Source: Bombus terrestris
Taxonomy: Eukaryota > Arthropoda > Insecta > Hymenoptera > Apidae
DNA: 64,000 nucleotides
Assembly (NCBI RefSeq): GCF_910591885.1
Contig: NC_063271.1
Location: forward strand, 17,973,001 to 18,037,000
Direction of reading: 5' to 3'
Part shown: positions 14,003 to 24,217 of the stretch, one piece after another
Layout of the letters: each line of letters opens with the position of its first letter
Numbering within the stretch: position 1 is the stretch's first letter
Position numbers and translations under genes: made by a program
Notes under the pieces: model-generated
Told to the model about the DNA's origin: nothing
Databases searched by the model: none
What the model saw: only the letters and a program-made list of their open reading frames with translations

Positions 14003-15533
14003 TTAACACTAAACCTACCAATACTCCGTGTATACCTATTCCTACCGTGTGCGGTCAAAATGACCGGTAATTAAAGAAGTAATGATTTAACATAGATAAT
14101 GGTTAATTTATAACTAAATGTATATAAAATGATGAACTTTCATAAAATTTCATCCAAATTTACTTTTGTTTAATTTTAATTATAGACTTAAATAGAATTA
14201 CACTTTTATTTATATAGAAATATATCTTATTCAATTTTGCTGCGTTTTTTACAAGTTCAAATGTACATTTGCCGCATAAATATTTTCCACATCTTAAACA
14301 AATTTTCGTAATTTTGTAACCTTTACAATTTTTTACTTAACCTTGACAAGTTTTTTGTAGTACTTGTTGATAGTTTTATTGCATGGTTTTTTTCCGTGAT
14401 TCTTTATATAAAAGTAACGTATGCACTAGGTTTATAACAATTTTGTGAATTCTCTGTAAATTGGCCCTATACTGTAGATACCATTGCAAATTTATTGGTT
14501 CGTAAACGTTTTCTTCTTTCGCTCATCTTATCAAATCGTATACACCTCATAATTTCAGCAAAGTCATTCCTCCTTATTGTTTTTAAAACAAATGCAGGTC
14601 TCCAAATTTTATTCCACAAATATTAGACATCTAAATTTTTTGCCTGATATGCACCGCGTGCATATAACAGAGCAATAAATGCATCTAGTTCTGTTGTATC
14701 CAGCTCCCTCGTAATTCCCAATACTTTAAATGCTTCTTCTTCGGTACATTTTATTATATGATTCATTATATGGTGATCAGTAATAAGATAAAATGCCGTC
14801 TTTACTTGTCCTTTCATAATATGCTGTTTAACCGTAAAAATATCCTAAAAATATTATGAACTGATGTCCTGCCAGGTTTGAGACTTGCATCTATTTCTTT
14901 CCAAACTGTCCCAATGAGCCCAGTTTCGATATGTTGGTTCTTTACATCAGTCTTACTCTTTGCTATCAATGATAATTTCTTTTCTTTTTGCCCTGGATGT
15001 GAATATTTATTTATAATATTCAACTCTGATTTGGTTGTAAATAGTTTTCAGTTGCTGAAGTTTCTTGTTCATCGCACACTGAACAGTCCTCTTCTAGGTC
15101 CGTTCTTTTTTTCTTATAATTTTTTTTTTTTAAGTCTTGACATTTTTAGGGTAAATATTTATAAATACATGTATGAATTATGGTTCTGACAAGGTTACGG
15201 GCGTAACAGTTGTTATTATTTGTTATTACTGATTTTATTTATCATCTGATCTTGAGATAGCCTTTTCTTTGTACTGATAGCATTTATTTTAAGATTAACT
15301 AACACATTTTGTCGGACGGTCAAAATGAGCGCTCACGGTAGGCAAGGCAGAATATAAATGTTTCTCAGAAAATAAAAGAGTAAACTAAAATTAAATACAG
15401 GAAAATATATTGCATGCGTGTTTTAGGAAAAGTCAGAAATTATGAAGCGATATGATAAAGTTTAAATATGGTTAAATTTGAACAGAAATTCGAGAGTGGT
15501 CAATTTGACCGGCGCTGGTAGGTTTAGTGTTAA
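14003..15533 (-). mobile_element. Defective piggyBac element, copy 1
   Basis: The element is bounded by TTAA at 14003-14006 and 15530-15533, the target site of piggyBac transposases. It has perfect 18-bp terminal inverted repeats TTAACACTAAACCTACCA. Just inside both ends lie inverted copies of a GGTCAAAATGACCGG-type motif (near 14052-14072 and 15499-15512), a subterminal repeat. The 1.5-kb body carries a broken piggyBac transposase on the minus strand, described separately. The catalytic core is missing, so this copy is non-autonomous and would have needed a helper transposase in trans. A second copy lies at 60.3-62.7 kb. Confidence 0.92.
14248..15023 (-). pseudogene. piggyBac transposase remnant (N-terminal part fused to cysteine-rich tail)
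   Basis: The minus strand shows the N-terminal piggyBac signature in pieces: VWKEIDASLKPGRTSVHNIF (14.85-14.93 kb), then ITDHHIMNHIIKCTEEEAF and ELDAFIALLYARGAYQAKNL ending in V followed by TAA where a serine codon is usual (14628-14640). After that come WNKIW-like and IRRNDFAEIMRCIRFDKMSE-like sequences down to about 14,440. The DDD catalytic region normally following is absent. At 14250-14330 the C-terminal cysteine-rich domain appears (C-x8-C-x2-C-x5-C-x2-C). Frameshifts separate the segments. No functional protein can be made. Confidence 0.88.
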
Positions 15534-15684
15534 CATCAGTTCTATACTTTTTTGCAAATTAATTGCTTCACGACTGATTTGCAAACTTATTCTTATTTAC
15601 ATTAAACAAACTATATACTTTACGACTAAGAAGTAATTCTTAATGAAGAAAATCAATGAAAACGTAAGTATTGTTAATAAATAC

Positions 15685-15866
15685 CTTTTTAATAGTTGAA
15701 ACATGGAGTTATTCGTAAAAGAGTTATGTTTTGCCACAGTGAATGTCCATTTATTGTACCCTTGTTCCATGTCACGAAATTTCATTAGAAGACCAAACTG
15801 ATCATACGCCATTTGACCAATAAACACCATAGTAAGCGACGGCAATGGTAAGGTAGGTGAATACAT
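15685..15866 (-). CDS. Possible first coding exon of an unidentified minus-strand gene
   Basis: The minus strand starts at ATG (15866) and reads 60 codons (MYSPTLPLPSLTMVFIGQMA..., later MAYDQFGLLMKF and YNKWTFTVAKHNSF). It meets a plausible splice donor AAAAAG|GTATTT at 15685, after which the frame becomes hydrophobic low-complexity sequence. The peptide looks more like a real protein than neighbouring frames, but I do not recognise it. The downstream exon would fall near or beyond the piggyBac insertion and I cannot find it. The gene would sit head to head with Mvb12, about 1 kb away, so the AT-rich interval could be a shared promoter. A chance frame is a real alternative. Confidence 0.3.
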
Positions 15867-16899
15867 ATTACTGTTCTTTATATGTATATATATACCAATG
15901 TACCTCTAATATTTAGATGCAAACATCCGCGCCATCTGTCATTTTCGTACACTTGAAAATTAGCACCTGATTTGAAAATTTATAACATTAATTCCACTTA
16001 TTAATAATCTCTTTAAGCCCGAAATATATGTATATAATTAAAACATTAACTTTAAATTGTATTAAATTTTGAATAGAAGCATTGAAAGGATAAACAAAAT
16101 ACCTTGCGGTTTCTTTAGCTTCAGTATCAAACCTGAGTGTCATGGCCATGGTCACTGTTGGTCAAAGTATCACATTGTCGTACATTTAAATCGTATTAAA
16201 CAATTTATTTAAGCAGATCAAACAATAAACATGCTGATAAAGGGGTGGCGTATGATTCTTATCCATTTTCTTATTGCTTGGGAATGGGATTAATTCACTT
16301 AAAAACTGAGTGATACGTATAACACCAAGCGAATATCCGGCAAAAACGAATCGTGTAGGAAGGACGAGGAAAAGCGTCGTAAAGTTTCACGACGTGTAAG
16401 GAACGGAAACAGAGGTTAGCTTATTGAACACAACTACCCTAGTCAGTTAAGATGGTGGTCATTACGGTTGTGGTGGTGGTAAAAGTGATGTCATTGATAT
16501 CAATTTAGTTAAAACGTTCAACGAAGAGACAAAGGAGGAAAGCCATTCTTAAAAGTAACAGTGTTTATGAGTTTCGTTAGTTATCTTATCAGGTTTTTAT
16601 CACATATCATTTGAAAATACGTGAGTGTTAAAATATTAGCTGTGTCGGAACAATTGATTGTATATGTATACATTTATCTTTCTCTCAATAGATACTTTCC
16701 TCTCTGTTAGTTCCTCCGTCCTGCTCATTCCTTCAATCGTTCTTTCCATCCTTTTTGTTTATTAATATGCATTGAAGTACCTTCACTTTATTACGAATGA
16801 ATCTTCCGAAGAATAGGATTGCGTGTCAAAGAAAAAACCAGTCGATCGTTATTCGATCGAAAATTGCCGTGTTATTCTGTTGGAATTAAGTGACCGGCT
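15867..16899. other. Upstream region of Mvb12, promoter likely within
   Basis: No convincing coding sequence. Contains a CG-bearing stretch near 16,320-16,400 and only very short open frames, for example one beginning at the ATG in GTTAAGATGGTGGTCATTAC near 16,450. The transcription start of Mvb12 should lie here or just after, since a noncoding exon ends at 16985. No TATA box could be assigned with confidence. Confidence 0.4.
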
Positions 16900-16985
16900 G
16901 ATTAAAAGTACAACGACAGATAAATTAATGAATATGCAAAGTTTTTAAATTTGTGTCGCGCGAAATTTCCAATTTTTTTCCAAAG
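16900..16985 (+). other. 5' noncoding exon of Mvb12 (start not determined)
   Basis: A strong donor CCAAAG|GTAAGC follows position 16985, and an acceptor TTTTAACAG ends at 17596, ten bases before the Mvb12 start codon. The simplest model is a noncoding leader exon spliced to the first coding exon across a ~611-bp intron. The 5' limit given is arbitrary. The real transcription start could lie several hundred bases upstream. Confidence 0.5.
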
Positions 16986-17606
16986 GTAAGCAAATTGAAA
17001 AGTGTGCGAATTTCGTGAATGATTACTAATGGTTAAGTGTGTTTCTCTGCCGTGAATACTTCAAAGATTAATTATATTAAGTGAAGTATATGCATAAGCA
17101 ATGCGTCCTTTGTAGTAATTCGTTTTTATCGTGTTTCAAAGATGTTATTGTTAAAATTTTATTGCTTGAAATTTCCTTATTACAAGCAATTTTTAATGTA
17201 CCGCAAATTTTTTTATCGATCGAAAATAGGTCATCAAGATAAAGTAGGGGACGTCCACACAGTTACATTCCTCAATTCCTGGCGCTTTTAATGAATCAAC
17301 ATATAATGAACTTTGGTAGAGAAATGTGTTTTATGTCAATGAAAGCTGTTCTTGTCACACTTATCAAAACATATTAACTACTTGATGTCTTGTATTAATT
17401 GTGATATTTAAAATATCTTTGAAGTTATGTTACAATTTATCAAATTGACTTTTTGCAGTCAGTGTGATTATCTGTGAAGCAGTTGATTAGACTTATTAGT
17501 TTATAACAAATTACATTTAACATTTTGTATATGTGAGATAATATATGTTACATGAAAAAGAGAACATGAATAGTTATACAAATATACTTTTAACAGGGTT
17601 GCAATA

Positions 17607-19122
17607 ATGTCTAAAAAGATTAATTGCAACAAAATGTTAGTTCACCAGTTGTCGTCTGTATTACCTGATGATAGGCCCATCACAGCCATAAATATTGTTG
17701 AAGATATAGATAAGTGTCCACCAAATTTTACAGTGGTAAGTAACCTCACAAGATAGTTTGTATAAATAAGTTAGGGTATTTAACCTGGTGTTTATAACTA
17801 TTTTTATATTATTATTTTTTACTTTTCTATAGATGTGTACTATTTTTAAATGTCATTTTACCTTTAGGTATCACGAACATATGACCAAGATACTGATGCT
17901 GATCTATGGAGAGAAAGTGGACTTTTTATTAAAAAGAAAGGTAGATACATATGTTTTTCAAAGACTGAAGGATTACCCCAGTGTGTGGTCGAAGATATCG
18001 TAGTCATTAATGAACGAGATACTCCTCCAGAAGGATATAGCATAATTTCTTATACTGTAGATTCAAGTGAGCATACGTAAGACTAATCAATGTGTCATTT
18101 ATCAGGAATGTATTTTCATTTAGTACATTGCAATAATGAATTTTAGTGCAGAAGGCATGGAGAAAGAAACAGGTGTGCTATAAAATTAGAAATAAGGAAC
18201 TATGCTCGAAAGCAGTTACTGATATTATCATATGTAGTAGAGTTATACATAAGGTTTATACATCTAAAATGGCACCAAATGGATTTATTGCTGCTGGGTA
18301 TATCTATAGAATTTTATATTTATGAAAATTTTATAAAAATCAAATTATTCTTCTTATTCCTATTCTTTTCAGTGTTATTAACGGAGTTTGTGTTTGCTAC
18401 AAAACTGTGGATATTGTAAATGGAAATTCAAATTCACAGTCATATGTTAATATAGAGTAAGAATCATCTTTATCTTAAAAGGAATTAAGATATATTTACC
18501 TTAATGCTTACCACTTATTCTATATAACGTCTTATTTATAGCTTACTACAAAGTGCTTCCCCAAATCCATCAAATGGGACACCCCATAGAATACCGCCCG
18601 AGAGGCCACCAAAACCAAAGTTTTCGCCAAAACCAGCAAATGGGGTTTATCCAAAAATTAGTGGAAGTGGAGGAAAGGATACAGAGGAATCTAACGATAG
18701 AGATTATGAAATTTTGAGTCCTAGTGCAAGAATTAGACCTACGAGACCTGCTCCGCAACCCCCTACATCAACAGTTGTTGGATCTACATCAATTTATGGT
18801 ACACTACCAGGATCTTCCGATTTGGATGGAGTCCCATTTGTTCTTAATCCACGTCTTAGTGTTCATTCTGATTCTTCTACTGTAAGTAATTTTTACAAAA
18901 AATCTATATTTTTTTGTATATAATTTCATATATTTTCAACAATTATTTCATATTGTTTAGAATAAACTTCCTGTGATTAAAATTTGGACTCAGAAAGACT
19001 TGGATAAAGAGGTACAATTAATATTTATTCAAAGCATGTAATGTACCAATGTTTTTAATATTCTTATTTTTTATTTCATTTTGCAGTTCTTTTACGATTT
19101 TTGTGCAGAGAGAGAAACTTGA
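17607..19122 (+). CDS. Mvb12: Multivesicular body subunit 12 (MVB12), ESCRT-I component
   Basis: Spliced gene with coding exons 17607-17735, 17868-18066, 18147-18297, 18373-18456, 18542-18881, 18961-19011 and 19087-19122. All junctions are GT/AG, phases agree and the joined frame is 990 nt (329 residues plus stop). Residues ~20-175 form the MABP domain of MVB12 proteins (PITAINIVEDIDKCPPNF, then VSRTYDQDTDADLW, GRYICFSKTEGLP, WRKKQVCYKI, SKMAPNGF and INGVCVCYKTVDI). A proline-rich segment (RPPKPKFSPKP, 209-219) could bind SH3 domains. The C-terminal UMA motif starts at DLDGVPFVLNPRL (281-293) and continues over the last two exons to YDFCAERE. In the known family MVB12 joins TSG101, VPS28 and VPS37 in ESCRT-I. 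That complex sorts ubiquitinated receptors into multivesicular endosomes. The MABP domain contacts acidic membranes and UMA links the subunit to the complex. The ATG at 17607 is the first in the exon and gives the expected N terminus. Confidence 0.93.
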
Positions 19123-19543
19123 AGAAACCATTGTGCCAAATTAATTGCGTGATTGTTCACGCAATTTTTCAGCTATGTCTATACATTTGTATTGATAATA
19201 TAGCACTAGCCAAGTGTAATAGAGTGCCTGAACGAGTGATTCATACTAACCTACGAAAATGGAATTACTTTCAAAACATTTACCGATGAAATGTTCGAAT
19301 TTAAATATTGTCCATTTTCTAAAGTACTTTTCTCTTCCATGCTCTATTTAGATTTTGATACCAGTAACAGTTAGCACTGTATTTTTATAGAGTTGCGTTG
19401 TATTTTTATAGATAGTAGAAGTTATATATATATGTATATTATATATAATTGTATCATATGTTCTAGTTGTTTATAAATCGCCACAAAATACTTAATATTA
19501 TACTGGTGTATTCCTATTTCTTAATCAAACGCAGGAATCTTTC

Positions 19544-19549
19544 AATAAA
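19544..19549 (+). terminator. Polyadenylation signal of Mvb12
   Basis: AATAAA in TCTTTCAATAAAGTCATC, 421 bp after the Mvb12 stop codon. It gives a 3' UTR of about 440 nt. The UTR between 19123 and 19540 is AT-rich, with a short TATATA repeat near 19,420-19,450. Confidence 0.65.
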
Positions 19550-20036
19550 GTCATCTTTAATTTTATTTCCAACAAAAAATAAGTACATCTTTACTTTTAT
19601 CCTCGAATGAATGCCTTTAATACTTTTATAGAATGCGTATATTTTGCTTTTGTATCATTTAGTTGATGAATAGTTAATCCGTAATTACGTACATACAGAT
19701 TCTCAAATGCTACAACGTTTAACTAACAATTGGTTGAGATACTGATTAGAGTTTGATATTTAAAATTTCACAAAATACCGGATGATGAACGTAATTATAG
19801 CTTAATTTAAGACCATTATAATTTAATATTTTCAATTTTTGATGTACAACTTTAACTAGAAAATAACAAAAACGTTGATTTCCGTAGTAAATGAACTTAC
19901 TTGTGGCACTTTATAGTGAAAAAAGCTTATTAACGTATGTAAGTATTTACGTTTATAAGCTATTCCCAATGATGTACTATTAATTACTCAATCCATTGTG
20001 ACTTGATTAGTAATGCTATAAATAGGTAAACGATAT

Positions 20037-20042
20037 TTTATT
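20037..20042 (-). terminator. Candidate polyadenylation signal of the coiled-coil gene
   Basis: TTTATT on the plus strand (AATAAA on minus), about 297 bp beyond the minus-strand stop codon at 20339. It lies ~490 bp from the Mvb12 signal, so the two genes end tail to tail in AT-rich DNA. Other AATAAA-like words occur nearby, so the exact choice is uncertain. Confidence 0.4.
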
Positions 20043-20338
20043 AAAATATACAACATATTCAAGTATTCTTTAAATTGAAGGTGCTATAAATAAATTAACT
20101 TCTACGTTCCACAATTTCTTTAGTAACAAAAGATCTGATAAAGGTATTAAAAAGAGGAAAGAGAACATTAATAATTTACAGAATTACATTTTGCACTTAA
20201 AGAATCGTGTTCCTAGCACGGTTTTAATGATCACTAATTCATATTATGGTTACTACTTTTCGTTTGCTTATTAATTTAAGTTCCTTCGGCAGATGCTTCT
20301 TGTCGAAACAGATTTTTTGGAAAAACTTGAACCAGTCG

Positions 20339-23300
20339 TCAGACGAATGGGCCAGTCCAATGTCTAATATGGGTAGTATTATTCGTCGTGGAAACACCAT
20401 GTTTTTCCATAACTGCTGTCGCTTTGATCTTATTCTTATACTTGACGTCTTTTGGCTTTAACATACTCTTGTGGTTGCTCAGCAACCTCGATGGTGTTAA
20501 TATGGATTTGTTGCTAAGACCTGTAGTTTCTAAGAAGTGATCGTAGCCGCTGCTCGAATTGCTCGCAGCAAGAGGAACATTATTATTGTCTTTGGTTGCG
20601 GCAGTTTTCTCGTTCTGACCAACCGTCGCCCCAAGATTACCGAGCCTCTCCGATCCATCGCCCTCTGGTCTATCCGGATCATCTGACAAATCACATTCAT
20701 CCAAATTGAACTCTTCAAAATTTTGTCTGATATCAAATTCCTGATCAAATTCTGAATGGACATGTTTCTCCTTGGTTTTCGTGCGTTCTTTTGTTTGATC
20801 CTCCGATTCACCGCCAATTTTGAATTCTTCAAAATGGCGAACGATGTTAGTGACTCTGGGAATTTTCCGGGTTTGTTCCCCGTTAGTTTCATGACTGACG
20901 CTCTGACGCGTCTGGAATGAAGATCGGACATTATTAAACCTGTTTTTCCAGAAGTTCCCCTCTTCATTGTTCCCTGTAACTTTATTAATCGCATCGTCGA
21001 AGTTTAAACTTCTCGCAGATGATACGTTAATCCCCGCAGATTTTAAAGGAGAAGATATAAAACCGAATATCTTCTTGCTATGTTCAGACGAACTAGGTTC
21101 AAGTAGCTGTTGCTTCTTCCGCGTCTCATCGATGAGAAACGAGGGGCTAGGAATCTTTTTTAAGATTAACGTGTTATTCTTGAACTGCGGTTTGGGAGGC
21201 AACGCAGGAGGTGTTTTAGGAGGTGGTGATATAATCTCCGGAAGTGACTCGATATCCTCATAATCCAAATTTTTTGCTATGGTCAATCCTTTCGTAGACA
21301 TCTGCAGACAAGTCTTTTCCTCGATACGCTCTAATTTTAAAGGTGGATTCGACGCATTTACAGACGTTTTCGTCTTTTGTATCACCTGTGAAGAGGGGAA
21401 ACTCGTATGCCTCGTCTCCTCAACTTCGACCTTTGGTTCTATAATGACAATTGGAATAGCCTTTGATTCTTCCGATTCTTCCTCAAGACTCGACTCATGA
21501 TTCGTGATCGTGGTTGCAACATTTGAGGTTGAAGTACTTTCAGTAAGACTCATGCCAAACTCGTCTTCTGTAGCAGTGGGTTCGAAACTGTTTACAGAAA
21601 CATCGGTCAATTCGTTGCTAGCTAATTCTTTTTCTGTAATTCCTTCTTCAGAGTTCTTCCTCTCCATTTCAGATCCCACGGACTCGATATCCGATAATTT
21701 AGCTGGTTGAAATCGGACGATTCTTCCTCGATGTTTAAACTTCCTAGGTATGGAAAGAATACTCTCTTCCTCCTCCATGTCTCGTAAAAGGATCTGATTA
21801 ACACACTCCAAAACGGAATTATGTTTGCTATTCGGTCGATATGTGCTGTGCCTAAAGACGTCGTCGTTGACTTTATCCTCGTCAGGGTCGCTGTACCAGT
21901 TCCCGCTGGTCTCTTCTGCGTTGTGTTCTTCGATTTCCATTTTTAGGCATCTATAGAAGTCAAATATAAATTTAAAAATACGTTGTGAAATATTTTTCTA
22001 TAACAATGTGAATATATAATATATTGAACTATAATAATCTAATCATTTATTATAGCAACATTCCATTTATCTGAATTCTATTTTGTAGAGAGAAAAATAT
22101 TCAGCCGATGGATACTGCGCGATCGGGATTCGAACGCGGATTTTTCGCTCATCGGGCGGGGTGCTTCTCCAATTAAGCTACCTAGGCCATCGACGAATAT
22201 TCTCTCCCAAACTCCTAAGTCTCAAATGGCTGCCACCTACAATTTATTGGTGTGAAATTTTATTTAACGAATAATTGACTGAATTCCTGTCAAGTGAATT
22301 CAGTTGCTAGCACTTGAACTTTTATTCCATGCTTGATTGAAAAATCATAGGTAGCGGGAATCGAGAAACTACTGGACTCCTACCATAAACTCTAATTATT
22401 AGGTGCAGAAGAAGATTGTATGCTTTTAGCCTTATACACTGTGTTGTTCTTATACGGATCTTGTATTTACTTCTGTTACTGCAATTACATAAATGTTGGC
22501 AAAAAGATATTGCAAACATTCATCATTGATCCATAGAATAGCATTACATAGACATTTGTTTCTAGCAAACACGTACAAACACAACGGGCAGCGAATTTTC
22601 TTTTATGCATATATATTGCTCCGATTTTAAACTATTTTTTGTTTCTCGTATGTCTCTATCAAACTAATTTACATTAACGAATGTTATAAACATTTTACAC
22701 AATCGGCAAATGCCTGGTATACATGTATCCTTTTAAGGAAATAAATACTTACACACTATTATTATTATTACTCCCGTTATTGCTACTGTTATTATTATTA
22801 TTACTATAATCCTCGTTCATCTTCGGCATTTCCGCGATCACGTTTCCTGTGTGTTCTAAATTTCTTGAGTTTGTCTCGTTGCAAGCGTTTACATAAATTG
22901 GTTCCTGTTCTTTTTCTTCGTCCTCTGACACAAAGTTACAGTCCATTCCGTCGTCTTTACTTTCCGTTCTCGCGATATTCGTCGGTTCGATCATGTCCGT
23001 TTCGTTCAAAGCCTTCTGTGTTCTCGATCTACCGATTCCTAGCTTTTTCCTCGGCAATTTAGAACCGTTTTCAACCAACATCGTCTGTTCATCATCATCA
23101 CCATCGTAGATCATTGTGATTTCGTTCTCGCTATCCGTAACCATCGTAGGCGAACATCTATTGGATTTATTCAGCGTGGAACCGGGTGAAACGTCGCTAC
23201 TTTCGCCCTCGCAGAAACCCTCGGTGCTGAGCAACGAGGGGCTGCCCTCTGTGGTGGTTGTGATAATCGACACATCTGTGTTTTCGCTGCTCGTCAGACT

Positions 23301-24217
23301 CGTTTTCGAAATATCGCTCCCAGCGAAGCTGTGCGTCTTCTTCACCCCTCTGTCCAACTCTTCGAGCGCAACAGGTATCTCCGACGAATTCAGTTTTGTG
23401 ATTATCTCGCACTTCAGGTTTTGAATGTCTTTACTAATTCCACAGTTTTGCCTGGAGCCTGCCTGAAATGAGAAAAAAACGAGATCTCGTTACAGTTGTT
23501 TACTGCGCCAGTTTAGAATTGTAATGGATCTTGATGTGCTTTCTCAGGCATACGTATTGCGAATATTTATGTGATTACAAAGATGTTCCTTGACATAAGA
23601 AATAGATTTTTCTCAAGAATCGTTTGTTTCTTTGTTTGATTATTAAATTTATATTAGAAACTCATCACGAAGCCAATAAAATATACGAAACGAGATAAAA
23701 AATTGCAAAAGTCAATTACGTCGGGAGACTACTAGAATGAGTTATTAAGAAATTAAGAAGTCTGAGGGCTTTTCTTGCTATGAGGCCCTTAATTAAATCA
23801 CAATATCTCGAAACTTACATCGGCATTGGGCGTTTGCAAATCGTTGTTTTTAATGTCGGTTGCCGTGTTAAGCTTCATTGACGATTTACCAAGGGTCTGT
23901 TCGCGTTTGCATTTGATATAATTCTTGGTGTAACGTCTGAGCTTAGCGATTTCAAGCTGCTGGTTCTTGATCACATTGTCCTTTTCGCAAAGTAGTTGTC
24001 TGATCGATTTCTGCTCTTGCTTCAGCCGTGCCTCCAGCACCAACAGAGCACGAAGTATCCGCGATAATTGCTGATCTCGAAGACTTCTTTCGGACTCGTG
24101 GTTCGCAGTGCGATTGTCCAGCTCTTTCACCAGATCACGGCATCTCTTCGTGGCTGCCTTCAAGGCCTCCTGAGTACGAACCAGCTCTTGCTTGAGAGTT
24201 CGCACCTCGGTTTCCAT
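20339..24217 (-). CDS. Coiled-coil, Ser/Asn/Glu-rich protein, last three coding exons (5' partial)
   Basis: Three minus-strand exons join in one frame: 24217-23819, 23462-22753 and 21950-20339. Acceptors are TTTTTCAG|ATG, ATTTCAG|GCA and CTATAG|ATG. Donors are GAT|GTAAGT and GTGT|GTAAGT. Together they encode about 906 residues ending in HWTGPFV. The first exon is an almost continuous coiled coil of ~110 residues (TLKQELVRTQEALKAATKR to KNQQLEIAKLRRYTKNYIK), so the protein probably dimerises. The middle exon is acidic and Ser/Thr-rich, then ends in a poly-Asn run. The last exon is long and disordered-looking, with a proline motif PPPKTPPALPPKP (about residue 240 of that exon, a likely SH3 ligand), acidic stretches and a basic C terminus (SMLKPKDVKYKNKIK). 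No signal peptide or membrane segment is visible. I do not recognise the family. A scaffold or cytoskeletal adaptor is only a guess. The exon at 24217 begins at an acceptor, so more coding sequence lies upstream, possibly at 56.1 kb. Confidence 0.85.
22106..22192 (-). pseudogene. tRNA-like sequence inside an inverted repeat (intronic)
   Basis: On the minus strand the order resembles a tRNA. The acceptor-like CGATGG pairs with CCATCG at the other end. The D-arm TAGCTTAATTGGAGAAGCA has a GCTT/AAGC stem, an anticodon-like arm follows around CGCCCGATGAGCG, and the T-arm is CGCGTTCGAATCCCG. Defects argue against a working gene: the anticodon loop lacks the invariant U33, the T stem has a mismatch and there are about 10 extra bases before the acceptor 3' strand. 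It is flanked by GAGAGAAAAATATTC (from 22088) and GAATATTCTCTC (to 22206), so the whole unit can fold as one long hairpin. It lies in the intron between the second and third listed exons. A tRNA-derived SINE or MITE is the likely origin. Confidence 0.6.
22757..22812 (-). repeat. ATT/AAT microsatellite encoding a poly-asparagine tract
   Basis: Interrupted (ATT)n on the plus strand, read on the minus strand as AAT/AAC codons giving SNNNNNSSNNGSNNNN at the 3' end of the middle coding exon. The donor follows within a few bases, so expansion or contraction changes protein length very close to a splice site. Such tracts are common in insect proteins and usually disordered. Confidence 0.85.

Noticed and set aside
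20530..20994. 154-codon minus-strand frame.
   Set aside because: It overlaps the 533-codon frame of the coiled-coil gene in another register and has an unbiased shadow composition.
22106..22192. A functional tRNA gene.
   Set aside because: U33 is missing, the T stem is mismatched and the acceptor-to-T distance is too long, so I call it tRNA-like only.
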